Shown: positions 10,609 through 22,234 of the stretch, piece by piece
How the letters are laid out: every line of letters begins with the position of its first letter
How positions within the stretch are numbered: position 1 is the stretch's first letter
DNA from: Neonectria sp. B-13
Taxonomy: Eukaryota; Ascomycota; Sordariomycetes; Hypocreales; Nectriaceae
Reading direction: 5' to 3'
Assembly (NCBI GenBank): GCA_002682825.1
Contig: NOKP01000004.1
Coordinates: 989,607 to 1,053,606, forward strand
DNA: 64,000 nt
Made by a program: the position numbers and the translations under genes
The notes under the pieces: generated by a model
Databases searched by the model: none
Seen by the model: only the letters and a program-made list of their open reading frames with translations
What the model was told of the DNA's origin: nothing

Positions 10609-11162
10609 ATGGCCCAATCCACCGCCCACCGCCGCCTCCTCCAGGAGTACCGCGCCCTCACCAACAACCCGCCCGAGGGCATCACCGCCGGGCCCATCTC
10701 CGAGGACGACCTGCTGCACTGGGAATGCCTCATCCAGGGCCCCGAGGGCACGCCCTTCGAGGGCGGCGTCTTCCCCGCCGAGCTCAAGTTCCCCAAGGAC
10801 TACCCGCTTGCGCCGCCGTCGATGAAGTTCCTCGCCGACGTGTGGCACCCGAACGGTTCGTTTGGACGCTGCATGCTCTGTTATCTCGTGGCTCACCTCG
10901 ATTCCTAGTCTACCCCAGCGGCCTCGTCTGCATCTCCATCCTCCACCCGCCCGGCGACGATCCCAACCACTACGAGCACGCCTCGGAGCGCTGGTCGCCC
11001 ATCCAGTCCGTCGAGAAGATCCTCATCTCCGTCATGAGCATGCTGGCCGAGCCCAACGACGAGAGTCCCGCCAACGTTGAGGCCGCCAAGATGTGGCGCG
11101 AGCGCCGCACCGAGTACGAGAACAGGGTTCGCGACGGCGTCCGGAGGATGCTGGGGCTGTAG
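10609..11162 (+). CDS. ubc7: ubiquitin-conjugating enzyme E2, Ubc7/UBE2G type
   Basis: Exons are 10609-10855 and 10909-11162, with intron 10856-10908. The total is 501 nt, 166 residues, the usual length for UBE2G. The UBC fold is complete: [17 protein letters not shown], then [14 protein letters not shown], then the active-site Cys near residue 90 in [12 protein letters not shown]. The acidic loop after the catalytic Cys ([13 protein letters not shown]) is the hallmark of the Ubc7/UBE2G and Cdc34-type enzymes. By homology it loads ubiquitin for ER-associated degradation at the cytosolic face of the ER with Cue1- and Hrd1-type partners. The start was chosen because upstream sequence in frame is not conserved. 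Confidence 0.93.
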
Positions 11163-11370
11163 GATGCAGGATCTAGTCTTCTGTTTAGGATGAGGATCGG
11201 AGTAACGGCGTCCAAATGGTTTTATTTACGTAGGGCATAGCACGGTGTTTACTGGCGGCGCGGCACGGCCGCTGAAATCCTTATTCACACCTCGACATCC
11301 ATCACCTTGACCAAGACACGCTTCTATGCGGAGTCAAACACGCTCACAAACTCCGGTTATGCTTCATCTA

Positions 11371-14143
11371 TCATAGTCCATTCTCCGCCTTGAACTTGTC
11401 CCAGCTCTCGTTGAGTGTGCTAAACACCAGGCCTGCAATCAACCTCACCTCGGTATTGGCGTCCTGGGGGAGCTAGATTGTCGTCAGAATGGCGGTCCGT
11501 AGGGGTGTAATCTGTGCTTACCTTGTCGGGGTGCGTCTTTGCGATAGCCTTCATGTAGTGGATCTTGACCTTGTTGGCCATGACCAACTCGTGCAAGCCA
11601 ATCTTCTTCCATCCGCTGTTCTCCCAGAGGACTTGATCGAGGCTACCCAACAGCGCCCGGAGGTTCTCCCTCTTGCCGTCACGCCATGCCGAGATCTTGG
11701 CATCAATCTTCTCTGAGAGAGCAAACTTCTCGTCGTCCTCCTTCGCAGCAGCATCGTTCGCCTCCCGCAGACGGGTGACGGCCTCAGAGCTCTTCTGGGA
11801 CGCAAAGCTCGCCGTCGCTGAGGGCTTGGGTCGTGGCGTGGCAGCGGCCGGCTTGAGCGTGGCCTTGGGCTTAGGTGCGAGGGCATTCTGGCAGCGCTGA
11901 CGACCCTTGATCGCGTTGGATCCACCGACACCGCCCTCGACGCAGAGCTGCCAGACGGTACTGGCGTCGTTCCACTTCTCCATCTGCTCTAGAGCCTCCG
12001 CTTTTCGACTCAACGCCTTGCCGTAGAGATCCTTCATGTCTCGATTCTCGTCTTGTCCACTCTCAGCCTTGACTGCAACAACCTCACCCTGGCCGTTCCC
12101 AGGTCCGATGACTTTCAGTGCACTGTCCGCATCATCCACCGCCTGCTTCGGTTCGCCCGTCTTGAGGGCCGTCAGGGCACGGTTGGTGAGAAGGACAATG
12201 ACCAAGGGGTGTGTCGAGGGAACGGTCGACAGCGAGGACGTGTACGAGGAGTGAGCAGATGCATAGTCACCACGCTTGAAGTGCGCAGTGCCTACCAGTC
12301 GGTGTTGTGTCGACGTTTGCAAAGCCACAGGGCTGATTGAGGGGATCTGTCGAGAAGGGCGTGGGGCAGGCTTTGGTGCGGGCGGTGAAGGTCGCTTGGC
12401 TGGCTGGGCTGGCCGTTGAGCCTGTCGTTGGGCTGGCCGTTGGGGGAGAGATTGAGAGGGTTTGTGCTGCTGGGTGTTGAAGAGCAGGTCAGGCTCAGGC
12501 TCAGCCATCTTCCGTGCGGGTGCTGGCGCGGGTGAGGACGTTTTCTTCCTCCGGTTGGGACTGCTGTAGGCGGAAAAGTTGTCGTCTGATGCCAGCCGGT
12601 CAAGTCTCGTCCTAGGATCAAGCGGCGCCGTGGGAGGAGCCGCTTGCTGCTGCCATCTTGGAGCGGGACTGGCCCGGCTTCCCGATGACTGTGCTGGTGA
12701 TGATCCTCTAGACGAAGGTTGCGGCGAGAGCCTCTGCTCAGGAGCTCGACCGTTAGGCCGGCTAGGTTGTAGTCGGCCGCCAGCCTCGAGCATGAGTGCT
12801 TCGTCTGTAACATCTGGTATGGCTTTCGCCGATCCTTGCGCCCGGCCCTGCTGCGCCTCTCGCATCCATCTAGGCTGGTTGGGGTCGCCATCCAGCTGGA
12901 AGTCTGCGACTGCGCGCTGCACCTTCTTCTGGCCAGTCTTCCACAGTGAGTTTGCCGTCTTGAACAAACTGTTACCCACGGAAGCTCCCGACGCCCCCGG
13001 CCTGCTCAAGTCGGGCTCTGCCCTCGCGGGAGACATGTCGGCGCTTCGAGGAGCCTGGCTGGCGTTGGCGGTTCGAGGGGCTCGGTCGGGGTTGGCAGAT
13101 GAGCTTCGTCCCTGGACCTTTTCCTTGGACTTTCGATGCGCCTCGTCCAAAAGCCAGTTGACTGCAGCCTGTGCATTGTATCCCTGGCCACTCTCCACCA
13201 ACGCGCGTTGAGCGTCTTCTGCGGAGAATCCGTAATCGACAAGCTGCGCTACAGCTCTGTCAAAGGGATCCTTGTTCACTCTCGGCCGTCGTTCAACGGG
13301 CTGCGGTGGCTCCTCCGCCGAGCTCGAGTCATCGTCGTCGTCGTCCTCGATAGGCTTCCCAGGCTCTGGACGCGTCGTAGCTTCTTGTTTCCGCCGAACC
13401 TCCTCCACGGGCCGTCCCAAGTCGCCGAGAAAGTCGTCATCGTCGTTATCCTGCTGCATCGGCATCGGCACCGGAGCAACATGCTTCATTTGATTCAGGT
13501 CAAAAGGATCATCGTCCTCCGCAACAAGCCCTCCACCGTTCGCACCACCCGAGGAGCCCCAGGCATTCGGGTCGCTGAGATTTATCGGCGCGGCGTTCGC
13601 GGGTGTGGACCGTTGCGACTCGGGGGGAGGGTAGTGGCTCGCGTTATCGACTTTGGTATCCTTGTTGAAGGCGGCAAAGAGGTCGTCGTCGTCTTTCGCG
13701 ACGGGCTTCGTAACAGGCTTCGCAAACGGCTGAACTGCAGGGCTCGCAAGCGGCTGAGCCGCAGGACTCGCCGAAGAGCCTCGACTCCCAAGAGTGTCCC
13801 AGAACTGGCCGTTGCCAAATTGCGCTTCCGCCTGCTTCCTCTTCTCCTCCTCCTTCTTGCGCTTCTCGGCTTCCAGCTGGGCCTGTCGCTCAGCCAATGT
13901 CAGGTTCTGCTTAGCCTTGGCGGGACCAAAGTTCATCAAGTTGCTGAAGCTGTCCTGCGATGGCTTGAGGGGAGCTGGCTTGGGCGCGACGGAGCCTGAT
14001 CCTTGGGTAGACAGAGGTGTGTTGCGTCCGGAGGCGAGTGGGGATTGTGTAGGTCGCAATGTCGTGTAGGCCGAGTTCATAACAGGTTGCTTCGGCTGGC
14101 TGGTGGGCTTGGAGGACCAATCAAGGCCCGATAGGTCGTCCAT
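11371..14143 (-). CDS. swa2: auxilin-like UBA/TPR/J-domain protein (Swa2 type)
   Basis: Exons are 11522-14143 and 11371-11472, with intron 11473-11521. The total is 2724 nt, 907 residues. After a low-complexity Ser/Pro/Gln-rich N-terminus with a charged Glu/Lys stretch come a UBA domain (starting near DPFDRAVAQLVDYGF), a TPR-like region (FKRGDYASAHSSYTSSL) and a C-terminal J domain. The HPD of the J domain lies right at the splice junction (KTHPDK joined to LPQDANTEVRLIAG). By homology to yeast Swa2/auxilin it recruits Hsp70 to uncoat clathrin vesicles. The start ATG at 14143 is chosen since upstream in-frame codons lack ATG. The UBA and J domains make the family secure. Confidence 0.88.
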
Positions 14144-17021
14144 GGTGAAAGGATTGTGGTTATAACGAGTCGTCACTCATATCAGGGCGTTGTTGCTTCG
14201 TCGTCTCGTCGAGTGCATCGTGAGCCTGGGTAACTTCCGGATCCAGGGGGGGCTGATTCATGTTGATTGTGAATTGTGGGGCTAGCCATGTGGCTGTGCG
14301 CTGGCGCGATGATCACATGATTCGCTGCTTGCATCACACCGGATTTGGACTCATGTCAAGGACTTGAATCCCGTCTTTTAAGAGACGTATCACTGTAATG
14401 CGTGCCTGTTCTATGTCACCTTTATCAGCTTCAATAAGTTTATTTTTGTATTGATCAGTAGCATCTTTGCTGAATTTGAGAATTTATACATCAGATGTGG
14501 ACAACTAATACGGCCAGCTCAGGCTTTAATCTGGCGCATTTTCATGAAGGTTCATGTTCTCTTGAAACTCGTTCAAATAACATTAGAAAGTCTATGAAGA
14601 CAATCTTTACACTATTTAGCAACGGAAGCAACTGGGAATTGCCTCTATTCTTACACTTAGCAAATTCTCGGTTGTACTGTCCTTGTCCATGTCTCACCTT
14701 ACCATGAAAGGAATGTTGCCATTTTAATTTGGTAAAAGCAAAGCCTTCAGACTTGCAAAGTCCGCGTCAACAGATAGCATTCCCTTTAATGCAGGAACCA
14801 CTCAGATCTCGGACTCGGCATTCTGGTCAGGGCCGAAGTCACGGTCAGAGCAGCAAAATCCCATTTGGTTGACATGGCTTGTGGAGCCGTGACACAGGAG
14901 TAAAGCACGTAGAGGCAACAGGGGCTTGTCGTTTACACAACAAGACTTAGCCACAGGCAGTCTCAAAACTCGATAAAGAGCTTCACCTCTCGTGTCCATA
15001 CCTGTGTCTGTTTCTCCTGGCTATTCTTTCTTCGACTATGCTATTCAGGATTCATTCACTCATTTACTTATCCCAGAAGCAGTTGGTCGGGTCACTCCTT
15101 TCCAGCATCGATCTGTTGATTCTAGCAATTCAAAGTACACAACTTGTCTCATGTTGCCAGACCAACCAATTGGAATTGTGCTCTCTTTGATAGAGAACCA
15201 CAAATGAGCTCTTTGTGGATGTCTTGCACGAATTTGATGTAATTTTCCCCAACTGTCTAGGTCATCTCGAGATGTTCGCTTCCAAGACAATATCCCGATC
15301 CATCTGCAGATCCCCTCCTCCCCTTTTCTCGGGGTCGATTATCTCGTGCAGGAGGTTGCAAAACTCCCATGTTAATATGTACCCGACACAAGTGCTTGGT
15401 TATATCCCAGGACACGTGGTTCCACATCAGTATATCGTATCCCTGAGCTTCGTGTGCAGGTTCTCTCTGTCCGGATTCTTCATCGATATGGGGTCTCTCC
15501 TCGACGCCTTTTCCAGTTTACAGATCAGTTCTTAAGCTCTCACTTGTGTTTTCCAAGTCTGATTCCTCGCAAAAAGACGTGGATCGAAGCAGCTCAGCCT
15601 GGTTGGTGCGTGCTGTAACCGTATCAACCGCTCCCCTATGGTCAGAGTCAACGGTGGCTTTTTTTTTATGCCATTTGGCAGTGCACTGAATGCTTAAATA
15701 TAGGTAGCAGCGTGCGTCTTACTCATACTACTTGGATTATCGTTCTAATTTATTCCATGAACATCTTACAGGACGATTGGGAGTCATCCTAGATGTTGCT
15801 AGAACCAACAGATGAGGGCAATATTCTTAGCAAACGACGTGAGGGGCCCAACATACCAGTAAAAGTACAGGGCAAGCTCCAGTTGACTGGCTTGCTTGCT
15901 ATTTGTTGGTTTATACCCATGCTGGTAGAAATTTCAAGTGATTAACAGTACTATCTTTCAGCCGTTTGTGGCGCTTCAACACTTGCAACATCACTCTGCT
16001 GCCACTTCCCCGTCTCAATCAAGATCACATTATTGTACGATGTGCCATGGAATCGGCTGACCTCGGTTTCACAACTACCCAAGCAAAGCCAAAGGGCGAC
16101 GATCTCTTTTTCTACGTAATAGATAGTAACCCCCAAGTATCCCACCATACCGCCAGCTGGATATCAGAAGAAGGTTCGAAATCCGAGTGTTAGACACAGA
16201 CTACTTGACAATTCCGACTACTGCATTCATCTCAACACTCTTTGATCTTTATCAGGTTCTTCACTGCGGGACCAATTGTCGCTTGTTCCTCCGTGTCGGC
16301 CAACTCGCTGTGAACGTGTTCCCTGCAGCTTCCTTATTAACACAATACATATAAAAACCCCCGTTACTGTTGCAATTATCCAGATACGTCTGCTGGTGGT
16401 ATCATTTTACAGGACTTGCCACAATCAGTGCAATCTAGACTCTCCAACAGTTTCACTACTGATGACATGGGCACTGAATTTCAACAGATCGGGCTTCTCT
16501 TGCAGAGAAATCACGAGACTCAGTACAACGCTCTAGCCTAAAAAACCAATCGTCTGTCCACAATTCTATCGTTACCCGAGGCTGGCATCAACGCGCTACG
16601 CTGGCTTGCGGGCGCTAATATCCCTACTGGGAAGTTGCGTGCGAACTTCAAGCGACGAGCTGATATCGGATCTTGCAGTGCGGGGAAATTGCGATAAGCT
16701 TCAGATTAGAGTCGTTTCTGAGGCGAAACATAGTTATGGGGTGCACACGGGTCCACTTGCCGCATTTGTCCTAATACGAAGTGACACAGTAGTTATCGTT
16801 GAAGGGAATGACATGGACTAATTACATTCTTTTACTTCTATCATATAGGCCGATCTCATTCCCTCTTCTCCCATGTCGACAATACATCACTTCCTTTTCA
16901 GCTTCAGACTGACTTCGACCATTTAGTCGACTCATCAAGTCATCGTTATCACTGTCGCAACCGGCAATCTCCTTCATCAACAAGCCCTGTGCCCTGCTAT
17001 CGCAGCCGTTCAGTCGTCAAC
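14144..17021. other. 2.9 kb intergenic region, no gene seen
   Basis: All frames are cut by stops and no phase-consistent exon chain was found. The last 200 bp is CT-rich and precedes the permease start. There is AT-rich sequence at 14.4-14.8 kb but no clear repeat. Confidence 0.45.
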
Positions 17022-18557
17022 ATGGACCAGTCGCTGCATGACCCTCCATCATCCCCTAGCGAGACCGCCAAACACCCCATCATGCAAGAGAAGTCTGGTA
17101 GTGATGGCCTCGAGGGCTCTGTGCGTCAGTGCGATCTCATCATCCAGACCGAGAAGCCCTTCACGACCCTGTCCGCCGTGGGCATTGGATATGGCACCAC
17201 CAACACTGGAATCGGACTCTTGCTAGTCCTCGGCAGCACGCTACCCATGGGTGGCTCGCCTCTCTTCTTCTGGGGCTTCCTTGTCATGGCGGGAGTCGGT
17301 TTGGCTACGGCTACGACCCTTGCGGAGCTGGCTTCAGCGATGCCCCACCCAGGAGGCCAGTACATCTGGGTGAACAGACTTGCACCACCTCACGCTCGAC
17401 GTGGCTTGTCCTACGTGACGGCTATGATTAGCTGGTTGGCTGCCGTTGCGACTGGGGCCTCGGCTTGTCTCTCCGTACCTACCGGGGTTTGTAGCATCAT
17501 CGCACTGCTGGACCCCAACTTCGTCTACAAACGGTGGATGGGTTTCGTAGGATTCCAGCTTTTGAACATCCTCACGCTTCTGTGTGCTTGCTTCGAGCAT
17601 GCGCTGCCCAGAATCTCAAAGGTCATGCTTTTGTTCAGTTGCCTCACCATCGGAGCTGTCTTCATCACCCTCTTCGCCATGTCCTCCGATCACGTCTCTC
17701 CAAAAGACTTCTTTGCCACATCAGTCAATGTGTCTGGGTGGCCAAATGGCATTGCCTTCATTATCGGCCTGAATGGAGCTAACTGGAGCTTCTCGTGTCT
17801 CGATGTGGCCACCCACCTTGCCGAGGAGATTCCTTCCCCCGGGACCAATATCCCCAGGGCACTCATCTGGACCATCGTCGTCGGGTTCGGCTCTGGTCTT
17901 CTTGTTGTCTTGGCTGTGCTGATTAATTTGACTAACTTCGATGTCACTGCCGACAACTCGGCCCTCACCCTCTTCTATCGCATCACAGGCAGCAAGACTG
18001 CTGCTATCGGACTCTGGGTCCCTGTACTTATCACAACGGCTGGCGCTGTCTGGTCTATTCAGACTTGGCAGTCTCGTCTGGCCTGGACCATCAGCCGTGA
18101 GGGTGGCTTCCCACTCCACCGATATTTGAGCAAGATCTCACCCGCGCCATTCCACACCCCCATCTGGTCTCTCGTCTGGTCAGCCACCGGTACGGCCATC
18201 TTTGGCTGCCTCTATCTCGGCTCGGACCTGGCTTTTAACTCGCTTATTGCAACTGGCATCCTGTTGCAGTACATCAGTTACAGTATCCCTGTCATCCTGG
18301 TTCTCAGTCAAGGGCGTTCAAACTTCCAGCATGGCCACTTTTGGTATCCTAAGCTTGGCCTCGTCGCGAATATTATTATGCTCGCCTGGACTGTTATTGC
18401 GCTTGTCTTTTATTGCTTTCCTTACTACCTGCCAGCTGTCGCTAGCTCGATGAACTACGCTTCAGTTATGCTTTGTGGTATTGGCATTTTCATCACTGTC
18501 CTCTGGTTCACTTATGCCAATAAGAACTATGAAGTGAAGGAGACTTTGCGTTATTAA
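17022..18557 (+). CDS. APC-family amino-acid/choline/GABA permease
   Basis: A single exon of 511 residues. The start is the ATG at 17022 (MDQSLHDPP); upstream in-frame codons begin with GTG only. The product is a polytopic membrane protein with about twelve hydrophobic segments and the fungal ACT-subfamily signature: GIGYGTTNTGIG near the first segment, then AELASAMPHPGGQYIW in the second-to-third region. A C-terminal tail is short and charged. It should import amino acids, GABA or choline-like amines at the plasma membrane; the substrate cannot be read from sequence. Being close to a DAO-type oxidase gene and a Zn2Cys6 regulator, it may feed a nitrogen-source pathway. Confidence 0.88.
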   Translation: MDQSLHDPPSSPSETAKHPIMQEKSGSDGLEGSVRQCDLIIQTEKPFTTLSAVGIGYGTTNTGIGLLLVLGSTLPMGGSPLFFWGFLVMAGVGLATATTLAELASAMPHPGGQYIWVNRLAPPHARRGLSYVTAMISWLAAVATGASACLSVPTGVCSIIALLDPNFVYKRWMGFVGFQLLNILTLLCACFEHALPRISKVMLLFSCLTIGAVFITLFAMSSDHVSPKDFFATSVNVSGWPNGIAFIIGLNGANWSFSCLDVATHLAEEIPSPGTNIPRALIWTIVVGFGSGLLVVLAVLINLTNFDVTADNSALTLFYRITGSKTAAIGLWVPVLITTAGAVWSIQTWQSRLAWTISREGGFPLHRYLSKISPAPFHTPIWSLVWSATGTAIFGCLYLGSDLAFNSLIATGILLQYISYSIPVILVLSQGRSNFQHGHFWYPKLGLVANIIMLAWTVIALVFYCFPYYLPAVASSMNYASVMLCGIGIFITVLWFTYANKNYEVKETLRY

Positions 18558-18974
18558 AGAAAGTGTTCTCATAACCTTTTCTAAGTAAGGAGTCTTAGGC
18601 AGTCGTTAGTTCATGTAATATATACCAAACCCCGAAATCAGTAATACGATCGAACCTATATTTTCTTGCATTTGTTGCTCGTAGCCTCTTCCACCCAAAT
18701 CGAGACCTCCTTGGTAATTAGATCATCAAGTTGTCAGTGAATTGCTCGCTCACTTGACCTGCTACTGTAAGTTCTACGTGTGACTTCAATTGCCGTGGGG
18801 CTTTCATCTCCAGAAATAGTCACTTTGCACGACCGAGTTTGCACTTCCACATTTACTAGTAGAATAGCATTAGCCTCCGCAGCCAAGACTTTATTTTAAG
18901 AAGCCCACTAAGTATTATACATAATTTACGATAGTCCAATCTTAGCTCTATAGCCAGGTTTAAATAGTTCGAAT
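18558..18974. other. 3' flanks of two convergent genes
   Basis: AT-rich stretch between the convergent permease and acetyltransferase genes. It holds presumptive 3' UTRs and no reading frame. Confidence 0.5.
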
Positions 18975-19994
18975 TTATTTCCCGCTGCTCGGCTCAGCGT
19001 TAGGCTGCCTCACCATGGTAAAGAGCTTAATAGCTTCGCCGTCGTCGTCACAGATCATGTCTTTAACAAACTTGAATCCCCAGCGCCCGTAAATAGCTAC
19101 GTTGGGGACGTCGCGGCTCGATTCCAAATAACATTTCATGTTTTCGGCATCCGCCTGGTCTGTGACAGCCTTCATCATTTTTGCACCAACGCCCTTGCCC
19201 TGAGCCTCGGGGAGGACAACCATGATATTGAGGAAATAGTATCCTCTTGGATCGTCCCAGATCTCTGACTGAGCTTGTGCTTGGGCATCTTTCCAGATGT
19301 AGTAACGCTATTAAAATCAGACCAGTCCAAGTTGGGCTTGTTGCTTATGAAGTCCAGATCGGCACCAACAATGATGGCATTCGGCTCATTCAGGATTAAC
19401 GTCAAACTCACCTTGACATTTAATCCTCCACGGCCATAGTAGAGGTTCATGGCAACCTGGCTAAAGTACAGGCGCCAGCCTTCAAACCAGTCGTTCCACG
19501 TAGGCGGCTGCTTTGCAGGTTGAGGACGCATCCACATCGCTACACCCAGTACTTTGTCACTGCCTTCTTCTTTGGTAACATGAAAGATGCCGTTGCGCAT
19601 GCCCCATCGCATTCGAATGGCGAGGGAGACTGAATTGCGCTGTGAGTTGAACTGTTGAACTGGTCAGTTTCGCTGATGCACGAACATCGATTATCCAATG
19701 GATTTCTTCAAAATTGACACTTGGGCAACTCACTTTGGACTTGTCGTAGACCCATACGTTATAGGGATCATTATCAAAAGCATCCCTACAGAGGCAAGGA
19801 TGTCAGCACCCATGCACATTCAAAGCTCCGTCCAGGAATAATAATCGCGAAAAGGATGGTTTGTCTGCCAAAACCCAACAGATTATGACATGATCAAACA
19901 ATCAAAGGAGAACTGGGCCATGGTCAACTCACTGGATAGCTTTAACCGCTCCGGGAATGTCTGCTTCAGTGAGGTCGGTGACGTAAATTGCCAT
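18975..19994 (-). CDS. GNAT-family acetyltransferase
   Basis: Four exons: 19933-19994, 19734-19785, 19412-19639 and 18975-19307. Introns are 19786-19932, 19640-19733 and 19308-19411. The total is 675 nt, 224 residues, with every junction in phase. The N-terminus MAIYVTDLTEADIPGAVKAI is typical of fungal GNATs, and the acetyl-CoA loop is visible as VLPEAQGKGVGAKMM. C-terminal IYGRWGFKFVKD matches the last GNAT strands. The substrate is unknown. It shares a 486-bp divergent upstream region with the FAD oxidoreductase. A second GNAT at 45.9 kb belongs to the same broad fungal subgroup. Confidence 0.85.
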
Positions 19995-20480
19995 CTTGTT
20001 GGAGGTGAGCGAGATAGTTGAGTAACCAGTCGAATGGGATGGAGGGAAAGAACAGGGGCAGGCGATTGAAGCAACGGTCTCCTTGTTATCTCATATGCTG
20101 AGCTTTGGGATAATATTGGTGTTATCTGGGCAGTGAATGAATCACGAGCGGGGTTGGGTTATCCGCCAAGCCCCGATAATCCTAGCGGAGAGTACGGAGT
20201 AGCGCATCGGCAACTCGCATTGACTTACCCAAGAAGGAAAGCGAAAGCGAGATAGACAAGCTACAACAATGCGAGAGCCCGACAGAGAGTAATTGCCATG
20301 ACCCTGTCCGCCTCTCTATCTCAGATAGGCCACTCCCACTTTGCGGAATTCACACCGCGTCGTTTATGTATGAGTGTCGGAACCGAATTAGTCTGAAGAT
20401 ATTCAGTGTACCAACGGGCGGTTAACTCGCCTCGGAAAAGGGAATCGGGAATTGGAGTCGCCACTGTCAGTTCTTGAGAC
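19995..20480. other. shared divergent promoter region
   Basis: Lies between the GNAT and FAD oxidoreductase start codons, so regulatory elements may serve both genes. No clear repeated operator was recognised. Confidence 0.45.
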
Positions 20481-22164
20481 ATGGCTCCCCCAAAGAAGGC
20501 CCATGATGCCAGCCAACTAGCAGGCGGCGAGTGGACTGCGTCTCTGAGTAGGTTCTGAGCTCGTTTGTATGAATTGCCAAAGTTAATCACACGTAGAACC
20601 CGCGACATTGAGGCTATTGTCCAGCATCCAGAGCGCTGTTTTGGCCGACCCAGGCTTACCCCGACCAAACCCAACCATATCCTCCTGGCAAGTGCCTGTC
20701 CATCCCACCGTGGCCTCTGTCCAGTCATCGACTCTTCCGCACCGCACAGATTTTGCTATAATCGGCTCTGGCATCACTGGATGCAGCGCCACCAAGTCGT
20801 TTCTTGAGCATCCTGGCGCAGGCAATTCACATGTCACTGTCCTGGAGGCAAGGACGCTCGTCAGCGGTGCCACCGGCCGCAATGGCGGTCACCTCGTTAC
20901 TGCATCTGGACACACTTATGGTCCTCTGGCCGACAAGCATGGCGTGGAGGCTGCAAAGCAGATTACCCGATTTAGCATCCTCAACATCAACACGATCATC
21001 AAGATGGTTCGGGAGATGGACCAGAGTATCCAAACAGAGTGCCAGATACGAGATGTTCTCAAGGTCATGGCTGTCGGCGACGACGAAACTTGGGCCGCAG
21101 CCAAACGCTCTGTCCTAGATTTTCAAACAGCCGTACCTGAACATAGCAGCTATCATCGCATCATCGAAAAGGATGACGTACCAGAGGTATGGTAGAATCA
21201 AGTGCCCTACTGCTATTTGGCTTTCAGGTTGCTCATACAATTGCAGAGGTGGAATATCAAAAATGCTTCTGGCGCCGTGGAGCACAAGGCCGGCGCCATC
21301 TGGCCGTACCGCCTGTTGACCACCATTTACGAGCAATTACTAGCCAAGTATCCAATCCGCCTTTCCATCGAGGCAAACACCCCCGTGACTCAGATCAAAC
21401 ACCTGCCAGAAAACGACCCCGAGTATCCTTACTCCATCGAAACACCAAGAGGTATCATACGGGCCAAGAGAGTAATCCACTGCACCAACGGACATTCTTC
21501 CCATCTTCTGCCTGGTCTCGCCGGCCGCATCTACCCATTTCGTGGCACAATGACAGTGCAGGAGCCGGGTCCGTCTCTGAAAAATCGGGGGTCATCGCGG
21601 TCCTGGAGTCTGTCGTCCAAGCCAAATCTGGACGTCGAGACAGGATTCTATATGACAGGTCTGTATTACCTTCAGCAGAATGCCTTGACTGGGCAAATCT
21701 GGATCGGCAACGAGACGGCGTATCTCAAGGATATCCTCACCTCGGATGACACATACGTCCCTGAGGAAGCGAGACAAGCTCTTGCAACAATGCTGCCTGA
21801 GTTTTTCCTCGAGGGATGGGACGGAAAACCGACTTCGGATATCAGTGCGATCTGGTCTGGTATCCAGGGCCATACCGCTGACGGACTGCCCCTCGTCGGT
21901 CGCGTGCCAGCGAGTATCACGGGCAGCTCAGGCGATAATGAGCAGTGGATTGCTGCAGGTTTCAATGGGTACGGCATGGACAAGTGCTGGTTGACTGGCG
22001 AGGCTTTGGTAAAGATGATTCTGGGAGATGATGTACACGCATGGTTTCCGGAATGCTTCCTTCTAACTGATAAGCGCTTGGAGGAGCAGCTGAACATTGA
22101 TCAAACACTTCTTAAATTCGCCAACATCGCCCATCCAGAAGGTGTCAAGGCGGCAAAGCTTTAG
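20481..22164 (+). CDS. FAD-dependent oxidoreductase (DAO superfamily)
   Basis: Exons are 20481-20547, 20597-21186 and 21247-22164. Introns are 20548-20596 (GTAGGT..GTAG) and 21187-21246. The total is 1575 nt, 524 residues. The dinucleotide-binding motif GSGITG falls at residues 79-84, and a second FAD contact reads SGATGRNGGH. A C-terminal block has HTADGLPLVGRVP and AAGFNGYGMD, as in glycine/sarcosine/D-amino-acid oxidase-like proteins. Oxidation of an amine or amino acid is expected. The first short exon is inferred: the second exon has no ATG before the FAD motif, and the ATG at 20481 is the only start that splices in phase. Neighbouring permease and regulator suggest an amine or amino-acid catabolic unit. 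Confidence 0.82.
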
Positions 22165-22234
22165 TTGTGGGGTATCATATGTGGTCATTATGAAGACTAG
22201 AATCATGAGAGAAAAATATTTTTTATAAAGTTGC